Shown here one piece after another: positions 45,380 through 53,250 of a stretch of DNA of 64,000 nucleotides. This stretch comes from Methylobacterium sp. NMS14P (lineage in GTDB: Bacteria > Pseudomonadota > Alphaproteobacteria > Rhizobiales > Beijerinckiaceae). The DNA is taken from positions 1,364,001-1,428,000 of the forward strand of contig NZ_CP087106.1 of NCBI RefSeq assembly GCF_028583545.1, written 5' to 3'. A program made the translations under genes and the position numbers. Below the pieces are notes generated by a model. The model did no database searches. It had not been told where the DNA came from and worked only from the letters and a program-made list of their open reading frames with translations. Each line of letters begins with the position of its first letter. Position 1 is the stretch's first letter.

Positions 45380-47566
45380 ATGAGCCGGGGCGAGCCGCTG
45401 CGGGAGCTGAAGGCTTTGGTAAGGCCCATACTCAACATGGCCACCGCCCATCATGCCGCCGGGCGCCTGCACGAAGCCGATCAGCATTACAGACGATGCC
45501 TTGATCTCGACCCGGGACACGCGGCGGCGCATTACAATCTTGGCCTCATCGCCACGCTCTTGAGCGATCATGCCCGTGCGGTCCTTCATCACACCGCGGC
45601 GCTTCGCTCGGCACCTGAGCAGGCCTCTCGCTGGGTGGCACTAATCGGGGCGCTCCTCGCCTGCGACCGGGTGACAGACGCCCGTAGCATCCTCAATCAC
45701 TTTCTGGTGCACGGCTTCTCACCTCAGATCGTGTCCGAGCACTGCCAGCCGCTGGTTAAGGTGCTCGGCGCGAACGCTCGCCTCGCCTTCGCCGCTGGGC
45801 GGCTCGAGGACGCGGAGTGCCTCCTCGAACTCTTAATCTCTATCGACAAAGATAATGGTGACGCGGTGCATCTTGCTGGGCTCATCGCCCTACGCGCCGG
45901 GCGTGCACAGCACGCCATCGATTTGATCACCATCGCGATCTACCGCGACAGCGGCAACGCCACGTACTTCGCCGATCTCGGTCTCGCCTTCCGGGCGATC
46001 GGCAACCTAGTCGCTGCTGGCTCGGCCTTCGAGAAAGCGCTCGAACTCGACCCTGCCTTGGATGACACCCGAGCCAATCTCGCCATCGTGTATCAGGATA
46101 CTGGGCGCCAGCAGGATGCCGCTGGCTGTTGGCGCGAACTGATCGCTCGAGTTCCCGGCTCAGCCGAGTTCCACAACAATCTCGGCGCGGTGCTACACCG
46201 CCTTGGGCGCACCGAAGAGGCGATCGCCACTTTGGAGAAGGCGCTAGCAATCAATCCCGCCGCCGCTTTCGCGCTTTGCAACCTTGCACATGCGCAGCTC
46301 TTTGCCGAGCATAGTTCGGTGGAAAGCTTCTCGGAGAAGGCGAAGACCTACGGCCGCTGCCATGCTGACGCGCTGCTGCGCATCCGGCCCTTCGCCAATG
46401 ATCGCAATCTGGATCGGCGCCTGCGCATTGGCTTCGTCTCGGCGGATTTTCGCGATCACCCGGTGGTGCGGTTCCTCGAACCCTTCCTGCACCACGCCGA
46501 CCGTGAACGCTTCGATCTCGTTGCCTATAGCAATACCAGTTGCGAAGACGCGGTGACGGAGACGCTGAAGACGCGCTTCGATTCTTGGCGACTAATCGAG
46601 GTTCTTGACGACGAGGCCGTAGCGGACCTGATCGAGGCGGATCGGATCGACGTACTCGTAGACCTAGCAGGCCATAGTGGCGGCAACCGCTTGCTGGTCT
46701 TCGCGCGCAAGCCCGCGCCGGTTCAGGTGACCTGGATCGGACTGCCAGTCACCACGGGGCTGGCCGCCATAGACTACCGCCTCACTGACGCGGTCTACGA
46801 CCCGATCGGGGAGACTGAGCACCTGCATTCCGAGATCCTCTGGCGGGTGTCTGGCACCGGCACCTGCTACCGGCCGTTCCTACCGGCGCCGGATGTCGCC
46901 GAGACAGCGCCCTTCACAAGAAACCGACACGTCACCTTCGGCTGCTTCAACCGCTTCGAGAAGATGACCGACGCCGCGCTCAAGGCCTGGGCCGCGATCC
47001 TAGCAGCGGTGCCCAACGCCCGGCTGAAGCTGATCGTAACCGATATCGACGATCCAAGGACGCGCGGGCCAGTGGAAGCACGTCTCGCGACCTGCGGCCT
47101 GCCCCTCAACCGCGTCGACTTCGCGCCCCGCAATGCTGCCAATCGCTATGCGATGCACGGCAGTGTCGACATCGCGCTGGATGCGTTCCCCTTCAACGGC
47201 AACGTCACGACATTCGACACTCTTTACATGGGCGTCCCTGTGGTGACACTCGCCGGCCCCCGGACAATCTCGCGGGTGGGCGCCGCCATCCTCGGGATCC
47301 TAGGGCTGCCGGATCTAATCGCCCACGATGTCGACAGCTATGTCGCCATCGCCTGCCGTCTCGCCGGCGATCCGGACGAACTTCTCAAATTGCGCAGCGG
47401 CCTGCGCGAGCGCTTGGTCGCCAGTCCCCACATGGATCACGCCGGCCATGCCAGGGAAGTTGGTCTGGCCCTCAGCGAGATGTGGCGGCTTTGGTGCGCC
47501 GAGACAGCGCCGGGGGCGGTGGCCGCTCCCCCTTTCGCACGATCCGAGCCCCATCCCGCACGGTGA
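45380..47566 (+). CDS. TPR-containing O-GlcNAc transferase-like (SPINDLY) glycosyltransferase
   Basis: The 728-residue protein begins with several TPR units (for example HAAAHYNLGLIATLLSDHAR, GRTEEAIATLEKALAINPAA) over the first 350 residues and ends with the GT41 catalytic region: LRIGFVSADFRDHPVVRFLE, DRIDVLVDLAGHSGGNRLLV, QVTWIGLPVTTGLAAIDYRL, and FNGNVTTFDTLYMGVPVVTL. GT41 enzymes glycosylate proteins on Ser/Thr; bacterial ones often modify flagellin or adhesins. Ser/Thr and sugar targets are unknown. The ATG at 45380 was chosen by the weak GGAAGGA site. Confidence 0.92.
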   Translation: MSRGEPLRELKALVRPILNMATAHHAAGRLHEADQHYRRCLDLDPGHAAAHYNLGLIATLLSDHARAVLHHTAALRSAPEQASRWVALIGALLACDRVTDARSILNHFLVHGFSPQIVSEHCQPLVKVLGANARLAFAAGRLEDAECLLELLISIDKDNGDAVHLAGLIALRAGRAQHAIDLITIAIYRDSGNATYFADLGLAFRAIGNLVAAGSAFEKALELDPALDDTRANLAIVYQDTGRQQDAAGCWRELIARVPGSAEFHNNLGAVLHRLGRTEEAIATLEKALAINPAAAFALCNLAHAQLFAEHSSVESFSEKAKTYGRCHADALLRIRPFANDRNLDRRLRIGFVSADFRDHPVVRFLEPFLHHADRERFDLVAYSNTSCEDAVTETLKTRFDSWRLIEVLDDEAVADLIEADRIDVLVDLAGHSGGNRLLVFARKPAPVQVTWIGLPVTTGLAAIDYRLTDAVYDPIGETEHLHSEILWRVSGTGTCYRPFLPAPDVAETAPFTRNRHVTFGCFNRFEKMTDAALKAWAAILAAVPNARLKLIVTDIDDPRTRGPVEARLATCGLPLNRVDFAPRNAANRYAMHGSVDIALDAFPFNGNVTTFDTLYMGVPVVTLAGPRTISRVGAAILGILGLPDLIAHDVDSYVAIACRLAGDPDELLKLRSGLRERLVASPHMDHAGHAREVGLALSEMWRLWCAETAPGAVAAPPFARSEPHPAR

Positions 47567-47960
47567 CCATGTGCGTCGGCCACTCCAGGCACGCCGCCTC
47601 GAATGCCGCGATCGCCACGGTCAGCGGGTAGATGGTGGCGAGGTGCAGCTCGATGTTGCCGCCGGTCTCGCGTCAGACCTCGACCGTGTAGGGGTCACCC
47701 GGCGGCACCGGCGGAATCTTCCTGGCGGGCGGCGGCAGCGTGATCGCGGCGAGGCAGAGGCGCTCGTATTTCCGCGCGGGCGACGCCTCGAACGGGCGCT
47801 GGTAGCGGCACGAGGCCGTCAGGTGCCGGAGCAGGTCGAGCGTCGAGATGTCGGCCCCGTAGCGACCGATCAGGCTGGCGACGGTGTACCGACCCGAGCG
47901 CTTGCAGGTGGCGCAGTCGACGTACACCCGACCGGGCACCGCATCCCCCAGGCGCCCCAT
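47472..47960 (-). pseudogene. orphan protein gene interrupted by an in-frame UGA
   Basis: The first part (MGRLGDAVPGRVYVDCATCK..., 95 codons, with a CxxC pair) ends PYTVEV-UGA at 47673-47675. The same frame then continues RETGGNIELHLATIYPLTVA, FEAACLEWPTHMVTVRDGAR, to a stop at 47472. The join VEV-W-RETGG reads naturally, so TGG to TGA is likely. The last 95 bases overlap the convergent glycosyltransferase 3' end. No family is assigned. It may be a truncated but working 95-residue protein. Confidence 0.6.
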
Positions 47961-48090
47961 TTTGGTGGCCCTCCGCTCGCGAACGAAGACGGAACAAGCC
48001 CGAGGCGGGGACGCGCTTCAACCGGCGGCAGTCGAGGCGAGCGAGATCCCGGTGGAGCGGTGTGGATGACGTCCGGAAAGCCGAGACCCG

Positions 48091-48324
48091 TCAGGCGCTT
48101 CGGCTGACCCGCGTGGCGAACTCCCAGACCGGCGGTCCCCAGGTCTGCCCGGGCTTCGTTCGGTAGCCGCTGAACCGGTCGAACACGATCCGGTCAGGCT
48201 CGACGCCGACGACCTTGCTGTCGTTGACCATCAGCGCGCCGGCATACTCCACGCGCAGGAAGCCGTGCTGCGGGTGAACCCCGAACAGCTGCGGCGCCGC
48301 CCAGCTGAGCCAGTGCGCCTCGGC
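48091..48324 (-). pseudogene. 5'-truncated hypothetical gene
   Basis: A minus-strand frame open for 77 codons reads EAHWLSWAAPQLFGVHPQHG, VNDSKVVGVEPDRIVFDRFS, RTKPGQTWGPPVWEFATRVS, and stops at 48091. It is clearly protein-like, but an in-frame stop (48325-48327) precedes it and no usable start codon exists until an internal Met. It is the C-terminal part of a gene cut at the edge of the AT-rich segment. Family unknown. Confidence 0.5.
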
Positions 48325-48435
48325 TCAATGCCTACTATCAAGCCGGAACCCGATCGGTCTTGAATTTAAAAAAGCCAAAACTCAATAGACCAGGCTATAC
48401 CCGACAGGCTCTTCTACAGTAATATTTAGATCGGC

Positions 48436-49356
48436 TCAAATTTCATCGAAGTTTCGCATCTTACGAGCAATAGCTAGAACGTCCGTGTAACCACAAGGAG
48501 GTCCCCGAACATTCTGCAACCAGGAAGGCATGTCTTGCACTGCCCTTGCACGGAATGGCCGAGGAACATAGCCAATATCCCATAAAGCATGTGTCTTTGC
48601 TAGATCTGCCAATGTATCGAAAAGTGCCCCAGACGACGCATTGACCTCAACGCAGAGTGTGTTGGGGCGTCAGTAATAAAGTCTTTGCAGTCATCAATGA
48701 TTACATTTTCCAAATTCTCAGTGTCGATCTTGATAAATGCTGCCGGAGGCGTGAGTGTTTGCAGCACTGATGACAATCTTACAGATCTCACAAGAGTATT
48801 TTTGTCCCTCTAGCCAAAGCGCTACTGCCTGAGTCACTGTGTCCCAATCGTTGCTCGAAAGGTATAGGGCCAGTGATATGAGATACGGCTAGGCTATGGT
48901 GTGTAATATAGTCCCCCAAGCCGTTCAATTCGATGTTGAACGGCACGAGATCGCCGGCCAGGGTCGGATCGAAACACATAAACGAGCAGGACGCTTGCTC
49001 GGCTCGGCAATAGTTAGCAAATCTCAGGCTTACATCGCCGACAAATGCCCCGACGTCGAGAAATGTGAAGCCCGGACAGTTCCGGATCATGTGGTCGACG
49101 ACTTTATAAAGCGCAAATCGCGCTCGATGCTCAGTCTTTATGCTGCTTCGACTAATGGGAGGCCGGGCATACCCGTTCCGATGAGCGTTTCTATAAAAAT
49201 CTGCGGGAGACTTCCCTTCCGATCGGGCGGGACGCATATATTATAAAGATTGTCCCGCATCATCATGAAAAGGTGAATATCGCCGCAATCTACTAAATCA
49301 ATTCCACCCTGATACTCGAATCTTCCGCTCTGGGTAGAAAATAGATTGGAGCTCAC
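48436..49356 (-). pseudogene. FkbM-family methyltransferase pseudogene, three frameshifts
   Basis: On the minus strand: a start segment SSNLFSTQSGRFEYQGGIDL (GTG at 49356), a slip near 49170, then HRARFALYKVVDHMIRNCPG with motif I FTFLDVGAFVGDVSLRF, a slip at the T5 (A5) tract near 48800, then TPPAAFIKIDTENLENVI with the FkbM-typical IKID-E motif, a slip in a C-run near 48670, then NTLCVEVNASSGALFDTLAD through to DVLAIARKMRNFDEI and a stop at 48436. The pieces rebuild one protein of about 300 residues. Low GC content marks it as acquired. It is not functional as written unless the slips are assembly errors. Confidence 0.8.
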
Positions 49357-49709
49357 AACGCACCCTCAAGCGAAGATGTAGATAGCAGAGGCGCTGAATT
49401 CGGGCTGCAGCGGTCGGATGCCTCGGCGACATCAACCCCACGGGCGCCTCAAACACTTCGCCGACGTAGCGCTTTCGCTGAAGCATGTTCTCGTATGGTT
49501 AACAATTAGTTGGTCGCCAACCTTACGGAGAAGCGGCGGCACGGCGAGGCGTGCTCGGACAGGCGCTCGATCTGGTCGTGCCAGGAGGCGACGGCAGGCG
49601 GGAGGTCGGACATGCTGACGGGATACGGCCCAATGGTTGCCTAAGCCCAAATAGGTCGTGCGCCTCAGCTTCGGCCCGCACCCAGCGCAAGTGACTCAGA
49701 CCTCAATGG
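49357..49709. other. intergenic region between two pseudogenes
   Basis: About 350 bases without a supported gene. No RNA or terminator structure is evident. Confidence 0.35.
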
Positions 49710-50234
49710 TCAATCTGCTTTTTTCCAGCGGGCGTTCACGATAGCGCCGATGATGCCTGCGCCGCCCACAGCGGCCACAGCGGCCGCCGCCGTTTCGCGT
49801 CCAGCGGCGCCCAGGCAGACGGCGGCCCACAGAACGGCACCAAGCGCAGCGACGCTGCGCCAACACACAGAGAGCGTTGAAGGAATAGTCCAGCCACTGC
49901 TGGCGAGCATTTGATGCGATGAATGCAGCCTGATCGCGCTCAGCCATCCTGATCATGCGATCCGCAGCTCCAGGCACCACCGCATCGTATTCAGCAATTG
50001 TGTCCGGTGCCGGCACGGGGCCGACATGCTGCGTTGATGTGACTTGCATCTGCACGGCCGACGCGGACGCAGGCGCAAGCGGCAGGCTACCAATGCCACG
50101 TCGGACTACGTCTTCCCGATTTTCCGGGGGGCTACGCCATCCAGAGCGTCGGCAGCTTGCCTGATTATCTGTCGCTTGGCTTCATCTGGCGGTCCGCCCT
50201 GATCGGGCGGCAGATCAAGAACTCCGCCGCTCAC
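49710..50234 (-). pseudogene. DUF2335-family membrane protein, frameshifted
   Basis: From a GTG at 50234 the frame reads LDLPPDQGGPPDEAKRQIIR; after a slip near 50130, SPPENREDVVRRGIGSLPLA and PDTIAEYDAVVPGAADRMIR (the DUF2335 core); and after a second slip near 49860, SVAALGAVLWAAVCLGAAGR with AAVGGAGIIGAIVNARWKKA, the usual C-terminal membrane pair. Order and spacing match the family. Two one-base slips break it. The family's role is unknown; it is often phage- or plasmid-linked. Confidence 0.6.
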
Positions 50235-50433
50235 CGGCAATCCGACGATTCGCGCGGGCGAGATGCTGGCCTACACTTGCCCACGCGTGCTCAACCGTCT
50301 CGCCCCGTCGCAGGCCACGCGTTTCGATCTGAGCGCCCGTGACGAGCAAGCCAGGCGCGCTCAGCCCTATTGCGAAGGCTCGCAGGAAGGTCCGGTCTTT
50401 CAAGCGCCGGAGCACGTCATCGTTCTCCATCAT
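50215..50433 (-). CDS. small hypothetical protein upstream of DUF2335 remnant
   Basis: The 72-residue product (MMENDDVLRRLKDRTFLRAF...) is basic, with a hydrophobic stretch AIGLSAPGLLVTGAQIETRG. It overlaps the start of the DUF2335 remnant on the same strand, suggesting translational coupling. No family is recognised. Confidence 0.45.
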   Translation of the reverse strand: MMENDDVLRRLKDRTFLRAFAIGLSAPGLLVTGAQIETRGLRRGETVEHAWASVGQHLARANRRIAGERRSS

Positions 50434-50756
50434 CGTCGAATCCGCCCATGCTGTGCGCGCACGATGCATCGAGGACCATCAACAACCGATGTAGTCACCT
50501 GATCCGTCAGTTCTATCGGCTGAGGCCAGCGGCCGCGACATTGCCCCGAGATATCCGACATGGCCAGCCCGCTCGGCCCCGCCCCGATCTGCTCACGGGG
50601 CGGAGGAGCGTCCGATCTCACTAATTTGTGATCCGAATTAATATGCAACGCGGATTGGCATCGAACTGACAATGCTTGTCTCGCATGCCTTGCTGCCCCT
50701 TAATAAACACAGTTCCGTATAGGCGGCGTTGCGCCTCCACAAATTGAGGTCGGACA
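50434..50756. other. intergenic region
   Basis: Divergent promoters for the flanking genes must lie here; the part from about 50620 to 50720 is AT-richer. No exact element is called. Confidence 0.35.
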
Positions 50757-50966
50757 ATGATCAAAATATTGATTGCATTCATCGTTTTAGCAGCAACCGC
50801 CAGTGTTGGCGCTGCACAAGTAAATGAGAAGCGCGAGAAATGCCTGCATGAGGCCGAAGGGAAGAGGCTTTATACAAGAAATCCGGGCAAAGGATCTGCT
50901 GCTTCTAACCGATTTAACATGCCTGCGCGAGGCGTGTTTATGAAAGAGTGCATGTCGCGACGATAA
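50757..50966 (+). CDS. small secreted protein
   Basis: The 69-residue product has a signal peptide (MIKILIAFIVLAATASVGAA) and a basic mature part with two Cys (KREKCLHEAEGKRL, FMKECMSRR), a layout similar to PsiF-type periplasmic proteins but without their repeat. The function is unknown. GC content is lower than average. Confidence 0.6.
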   Translation: MIKILIAFIVLAATASVGAAQVNEKREKCLHEAEGKRLYTRNPGKGSAASNRFNMPARGVFMKECMSRR

Positions 50967-51043
50967 ATATGAGGGGCGGCACTTTGCACATCGAAAGCTA
51001 GGTGACGAGCAAAGGCTAAAATGTTGGCCCGGTGCATACAAGA

Positions 51044-51066
51044 CCCGCCGCGGCGAACCGGGCGGG
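51044..51066 (-). terminator. terminator for the 51084-51407 gene
   Basis: On the minus strand, 18 bases after the stop, CCCGCC pairs with GGCGGG around a ten-base loop and is followed by TCTTGT. The position and stem support an intrinsic terminator of moderate strength. Confidence 0.55.
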
Positions 51067-51083
51067 GGAGCGCCTGACTGGCC

Positions 51084-51407
51084 TCAGCCTCGCTCAGCCA
51101 TCCTCCGCACGAGCTCCGAGAGCCTGCGTCGATCCTCAGGATCGCTGACAAGTTTGAAAGCGGCCAGCAGCTCCGCGCATTCAACGTCGCTCGCGAGCGA
51201 AGTAATCGAGTTGGTCGCGGTGGGTGCTCCCCCATCGACGGCGTTCGGTGGCCTGTAGAATGCGGACGGTGGCACCTGCACTGCCCCGGCGATCCGCTTC
51301 AGCAGCCGTTCCGTCTTCTCCTGCCGAAGCGTTGAGGCGTTGCGAGCCTCATCCCAATGGGATGCGTCAGAAGAAGGCTCGCTGAAGGGCGGTGCCTTGG
51401 ATCCCAT
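51084..51407 (-). CDS. small regulator-like hypothetical protein
   Basis: The 107-residue product contains KTERLLKRIAGAVQVPPSAF, like the second half of an XRE HTH, then an acidic helix ECAELLAAFKLVSDPEDRRR and LSELVRRMAE. The order of elements parallels the 37214-37522 protein. It may be a truncated or minimal regulator. A terminator follows. Confidence 0.55.
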   Translation of the reverse strand: MGSKAPPFSEPSSDASHWDEARNASTLRQEKTERLLKRIAGAVQVPPSAFYRPPNAVDGGAPTATNSITSLASDVECAELLAAFKLVSDPEDRRRLSELVRRMAERG

Positions 51408-51576
51408 GTGCCTCCGGGTGGGCGCACGAGGCGCCTCTTGTCCACGTTCAGATCGGCTCGCATCCTATTGGATTGCGCGCAACGCGCAACGGTTGCGCTA
51501 GTGCAAAGCTTGCTCCTCTGGGTTGTGGCGTGCGACAGATCACATCGATGTAAGCCAGCAGCGAGGCAGGTACGGC

Positions 51577-52185
51577 GTGCCGAAGTCGCGGTCCCGTAGT
51601 GGTCAGACTTGTCCGAAGGCGTTCCAGTCAGCGCTCGATGCACTCGACGTAATTGGCCGGTGGGAATGGGACGCGGCAACGGACTGTGCGCGCTCGGATG
51701 CCTTCGTGGCGCTGCTGTTCGATGTCGACCCTGAGGAAGCGGATGTGGGCGTTCCGCTCACTCACTACGTTGATGCCATACACCCTGAGGATCGGGAGCG
51801 GGTTCTCGACCTGATCCGGCGTAGCGCCAGCGAAGGCAGCACCTTCCTGACCGAGTATCGGGTGATCTCGGTCGACGGTCAGACCCGCTGGGTTCTGGCT
51901 CGAGGGCGCTTCACCGCCGATCATCAGGGACGACCAGTCGGTGGCGGGGGGATCCTCGTGGACATCACGTCCATGCGGATGAGCGAAGGCACCTTCGGGG
52001 ACTCCATGCTCTGCCCCGGCGAGACGCCACTCGACCGGGCTGCCGAGCACGCCATCGCCGCACAGGAAGCCATTGCGGAGCTGCGAGATCCGGCTTTGAA
52101 AGCGCAGGCCGACGCGCTCCTGATGTCGCTGGGCCGGAAGCTCGCGCAGCAAGAGGTGCAGGACCGGCACCGGCACATGAACTGA
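51577..52185 (+). CDS. PAS-domain protein without output domain
   Basis: From the GTG at 51577 (AGGCAGG upstream) the product has 202 residues. A PAS_3 fold covers about residues 25-135 (GRWEWDAATDCARSDAFVAL, HYVDAIHPEDRERVLDLIRR, EYRVISVDGQTRWVLARGRF, GGGILVDITSM). A helical tail follows with no kinase, GGDEF or HTH domain. It may sense a ligand and act through a partner protein. An upstream TTG at 51523 is an alternative start. Confidence 0.8.
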   Translation: MPKSRSRSGQTCPKAFQSALDALDVIGRWEWDAATDCARSDAFVALLFDVDPEEADVGVPLTHYVDAIHPEDRERVLDLIRRSASEGSTFLTEYRVISVDGQTRWVLARGRFTADHQGRPVGGGGILVDITSMRMSEGTFGDSMLCPGETPLDRAAEHAIAAQEAIAELRDPALKAQADALLMSLGRKLAQQEVQDRHRHMN

Positions 52186-52348
52186 GCAGGGCGCTCTTGT
52201 TTGGTCACCGGGCGCTGGAGCAGCGCCTGATCTCACCAGCGAGTGAGCCGAGCCGATACGCAACTTGGCTCGGCAGCAGGATGGCCGGCGGCGGTTACCA
52301 AGCCATCTCCACTGACGTCCGTACCGATAATCGGTACAGTGGTGGGCG

Positions 52349-52588
52349 ATGTACAAGCTCCCGCCAGGAAGCCTCTATCGGCTCCGCACGCTCGCCGAGA
52401 CCGGTGCCCGCTTCTATCAGGTGAGCGGCTACATGCGGCGCATGGAGGTGCTCGGCCTCGTCGTCGCCACCGGGCGGACGGATCCGGACACGAAGAACGT
52501 CGAGTACCGCATCACCGATGCCGGCCGAGCTGAACTCGAGGAGCGGCACGGTCTGACCGTGCCCAGGTCGCTCGACGACGAGTCATGA
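52349..52588 (+). CDS. small winged-helix-like protein
   Basis: The 79-residue product (MYKLPPGSLYRLRTLAETGA...) looks like a short wHTH: GYMRRMEVLGLVVATGRTDP and EYRITDAGRAELEERHG, the second resembling the wing of PadR/MarR-type proteins. It may bind DNA or be a phage-type accessory regulator. Confidence 0.55.
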   Translation: MYKLPPGSLYRLRTLAETGARFYQVSGYMRRMEVLGLVVATGRTDPDTKNVEYRITDAGRAELEERHGLTVPRSLDDES

Positions 52589-52654
52589 TGCGACTTGAGC
52601 CCGATCGCCTGTGGCGAAGCCGTCGAACGGGATCAACGCCATGAACAACAAAGA

Positions 52655-52677
52655 CCCGCGCCGGAGATCCGGGCGGG
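52655..52677 (-). terminator. terminator for the secreted peptide gene
   Basis: On the minus strand CCCG, CCCGG/CCGG stems and CGGG form a GC-rich hairpin followed by TCTTTGTTGTT, about 55 bases after the peptide gene stop. It fits an intrinsic terminator. Confidence 0.5.
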
Positions 52678-52732
52678 CCGCGGGCAGATCTTCGGGATAA
52701 TGCCCAAACACAGATGTGGTCGCGCGAGCCGC

Positions 52733-52984
52733 TCAGCCGCCACCGCCGTTGCCTGTGCCACCGCCGCTGCCGCCTATCGACCGTGATCCACGGGAAGGCT
52801 GACCGGCATTGCCGCCTGCGGCGGAGCTCGACGAGCCGCGGCCACCGGTGTTGTTAATCATGGGGACGCCGGTCCGCTTGGCCGACTTCATATGGCGCGA
52901 TCGCGCGTCGGCGGGCGTGGTCGCCTGCGCCATAACGAAGGATGACAGAGCTACGGCGCATGCGCCAAGCAGGAGCTTCTTCAC
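52733..52984 (-). CDS. secreted Gly/Ser-rich peptide with GGNAGQP motif
   Basis: The 83-residue product starts at GTG 52984 (CGGAGAA upstream), has a signal peptide (KKLLLGACAVALSSFVMAQA), a basic middle (ARSRHMKSAKRTGVP) and a C-terminal SSSAAGGNAGQPSRGSRS plus Gly-rich tail. The SAAGGNAGQPxRG motif is shared with the 37836-38150 peptide 15 kb away. Both have a hairpin about 130 bases upstream. Probably periplasmic or extracellular; function unknown. Confidence 0.65.
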   Translation of the reverse strand: MKKLLLGACAVALSSFVMAQATTPADARSRHMKSAKRTGVPMINNTGGRGSSSSAAGGNAGQPSRGSRSIGGSGGGTGNGGGG

Positions 52985-53120
52985 GGCAGTTCTCCGATGT
53001 ACTTGTTGCCGGACAACCCATGGCGGAAGCAATTTATCCGCATCGCCACACCGATCGTCCGGTCTCCGCACACCGTCATCCCCGTGGGTTCGTCGCTGGT
53101 CGCGAGTACGCTCACGAAAA

Positions 53121-53148
53121 AGCCCCGCGCGGCGGTGCCGGCAGGGCT
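53121..53148 (-). terminator. second terminator-like hairpin, upstream of the GGNAGQP peptide gene
   Basis: On the minus strand AGCCC pairs with GGGCT around a GC-rich inner stem, followed by TTTTTCG. It closely resembles the hairpin at 38277-38302, which also stands about 130 bases before a GGNAGQP gene. It may be a backup terminator for the helicase gene or a leader element. Confidence 0.6.
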
Positions 53149-53207
53149 GAGTGAATCCCTGAGAGGAATGCTAGGCCGCTGCGAGCCGCGGGCCATCGAC
53201 ACGAAAA

Positions 53208-53234
53208 AACCGCCGCGGCCGGAGCCGGGCGGTT
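53208..53234 (-). terminator. intrinsic terminator of the RecD2 gene
   Basis: On the minus strand AACCGCC and GGCGGTT form a stem with a GC-rich loop, followed by TTTTTT, 17 bases after the helicase stop. This is a textbook intrinsic terminator. Confidence 0.75.
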
Positions 53235-53250
53235 CGAGCTCGTTCGAGCT

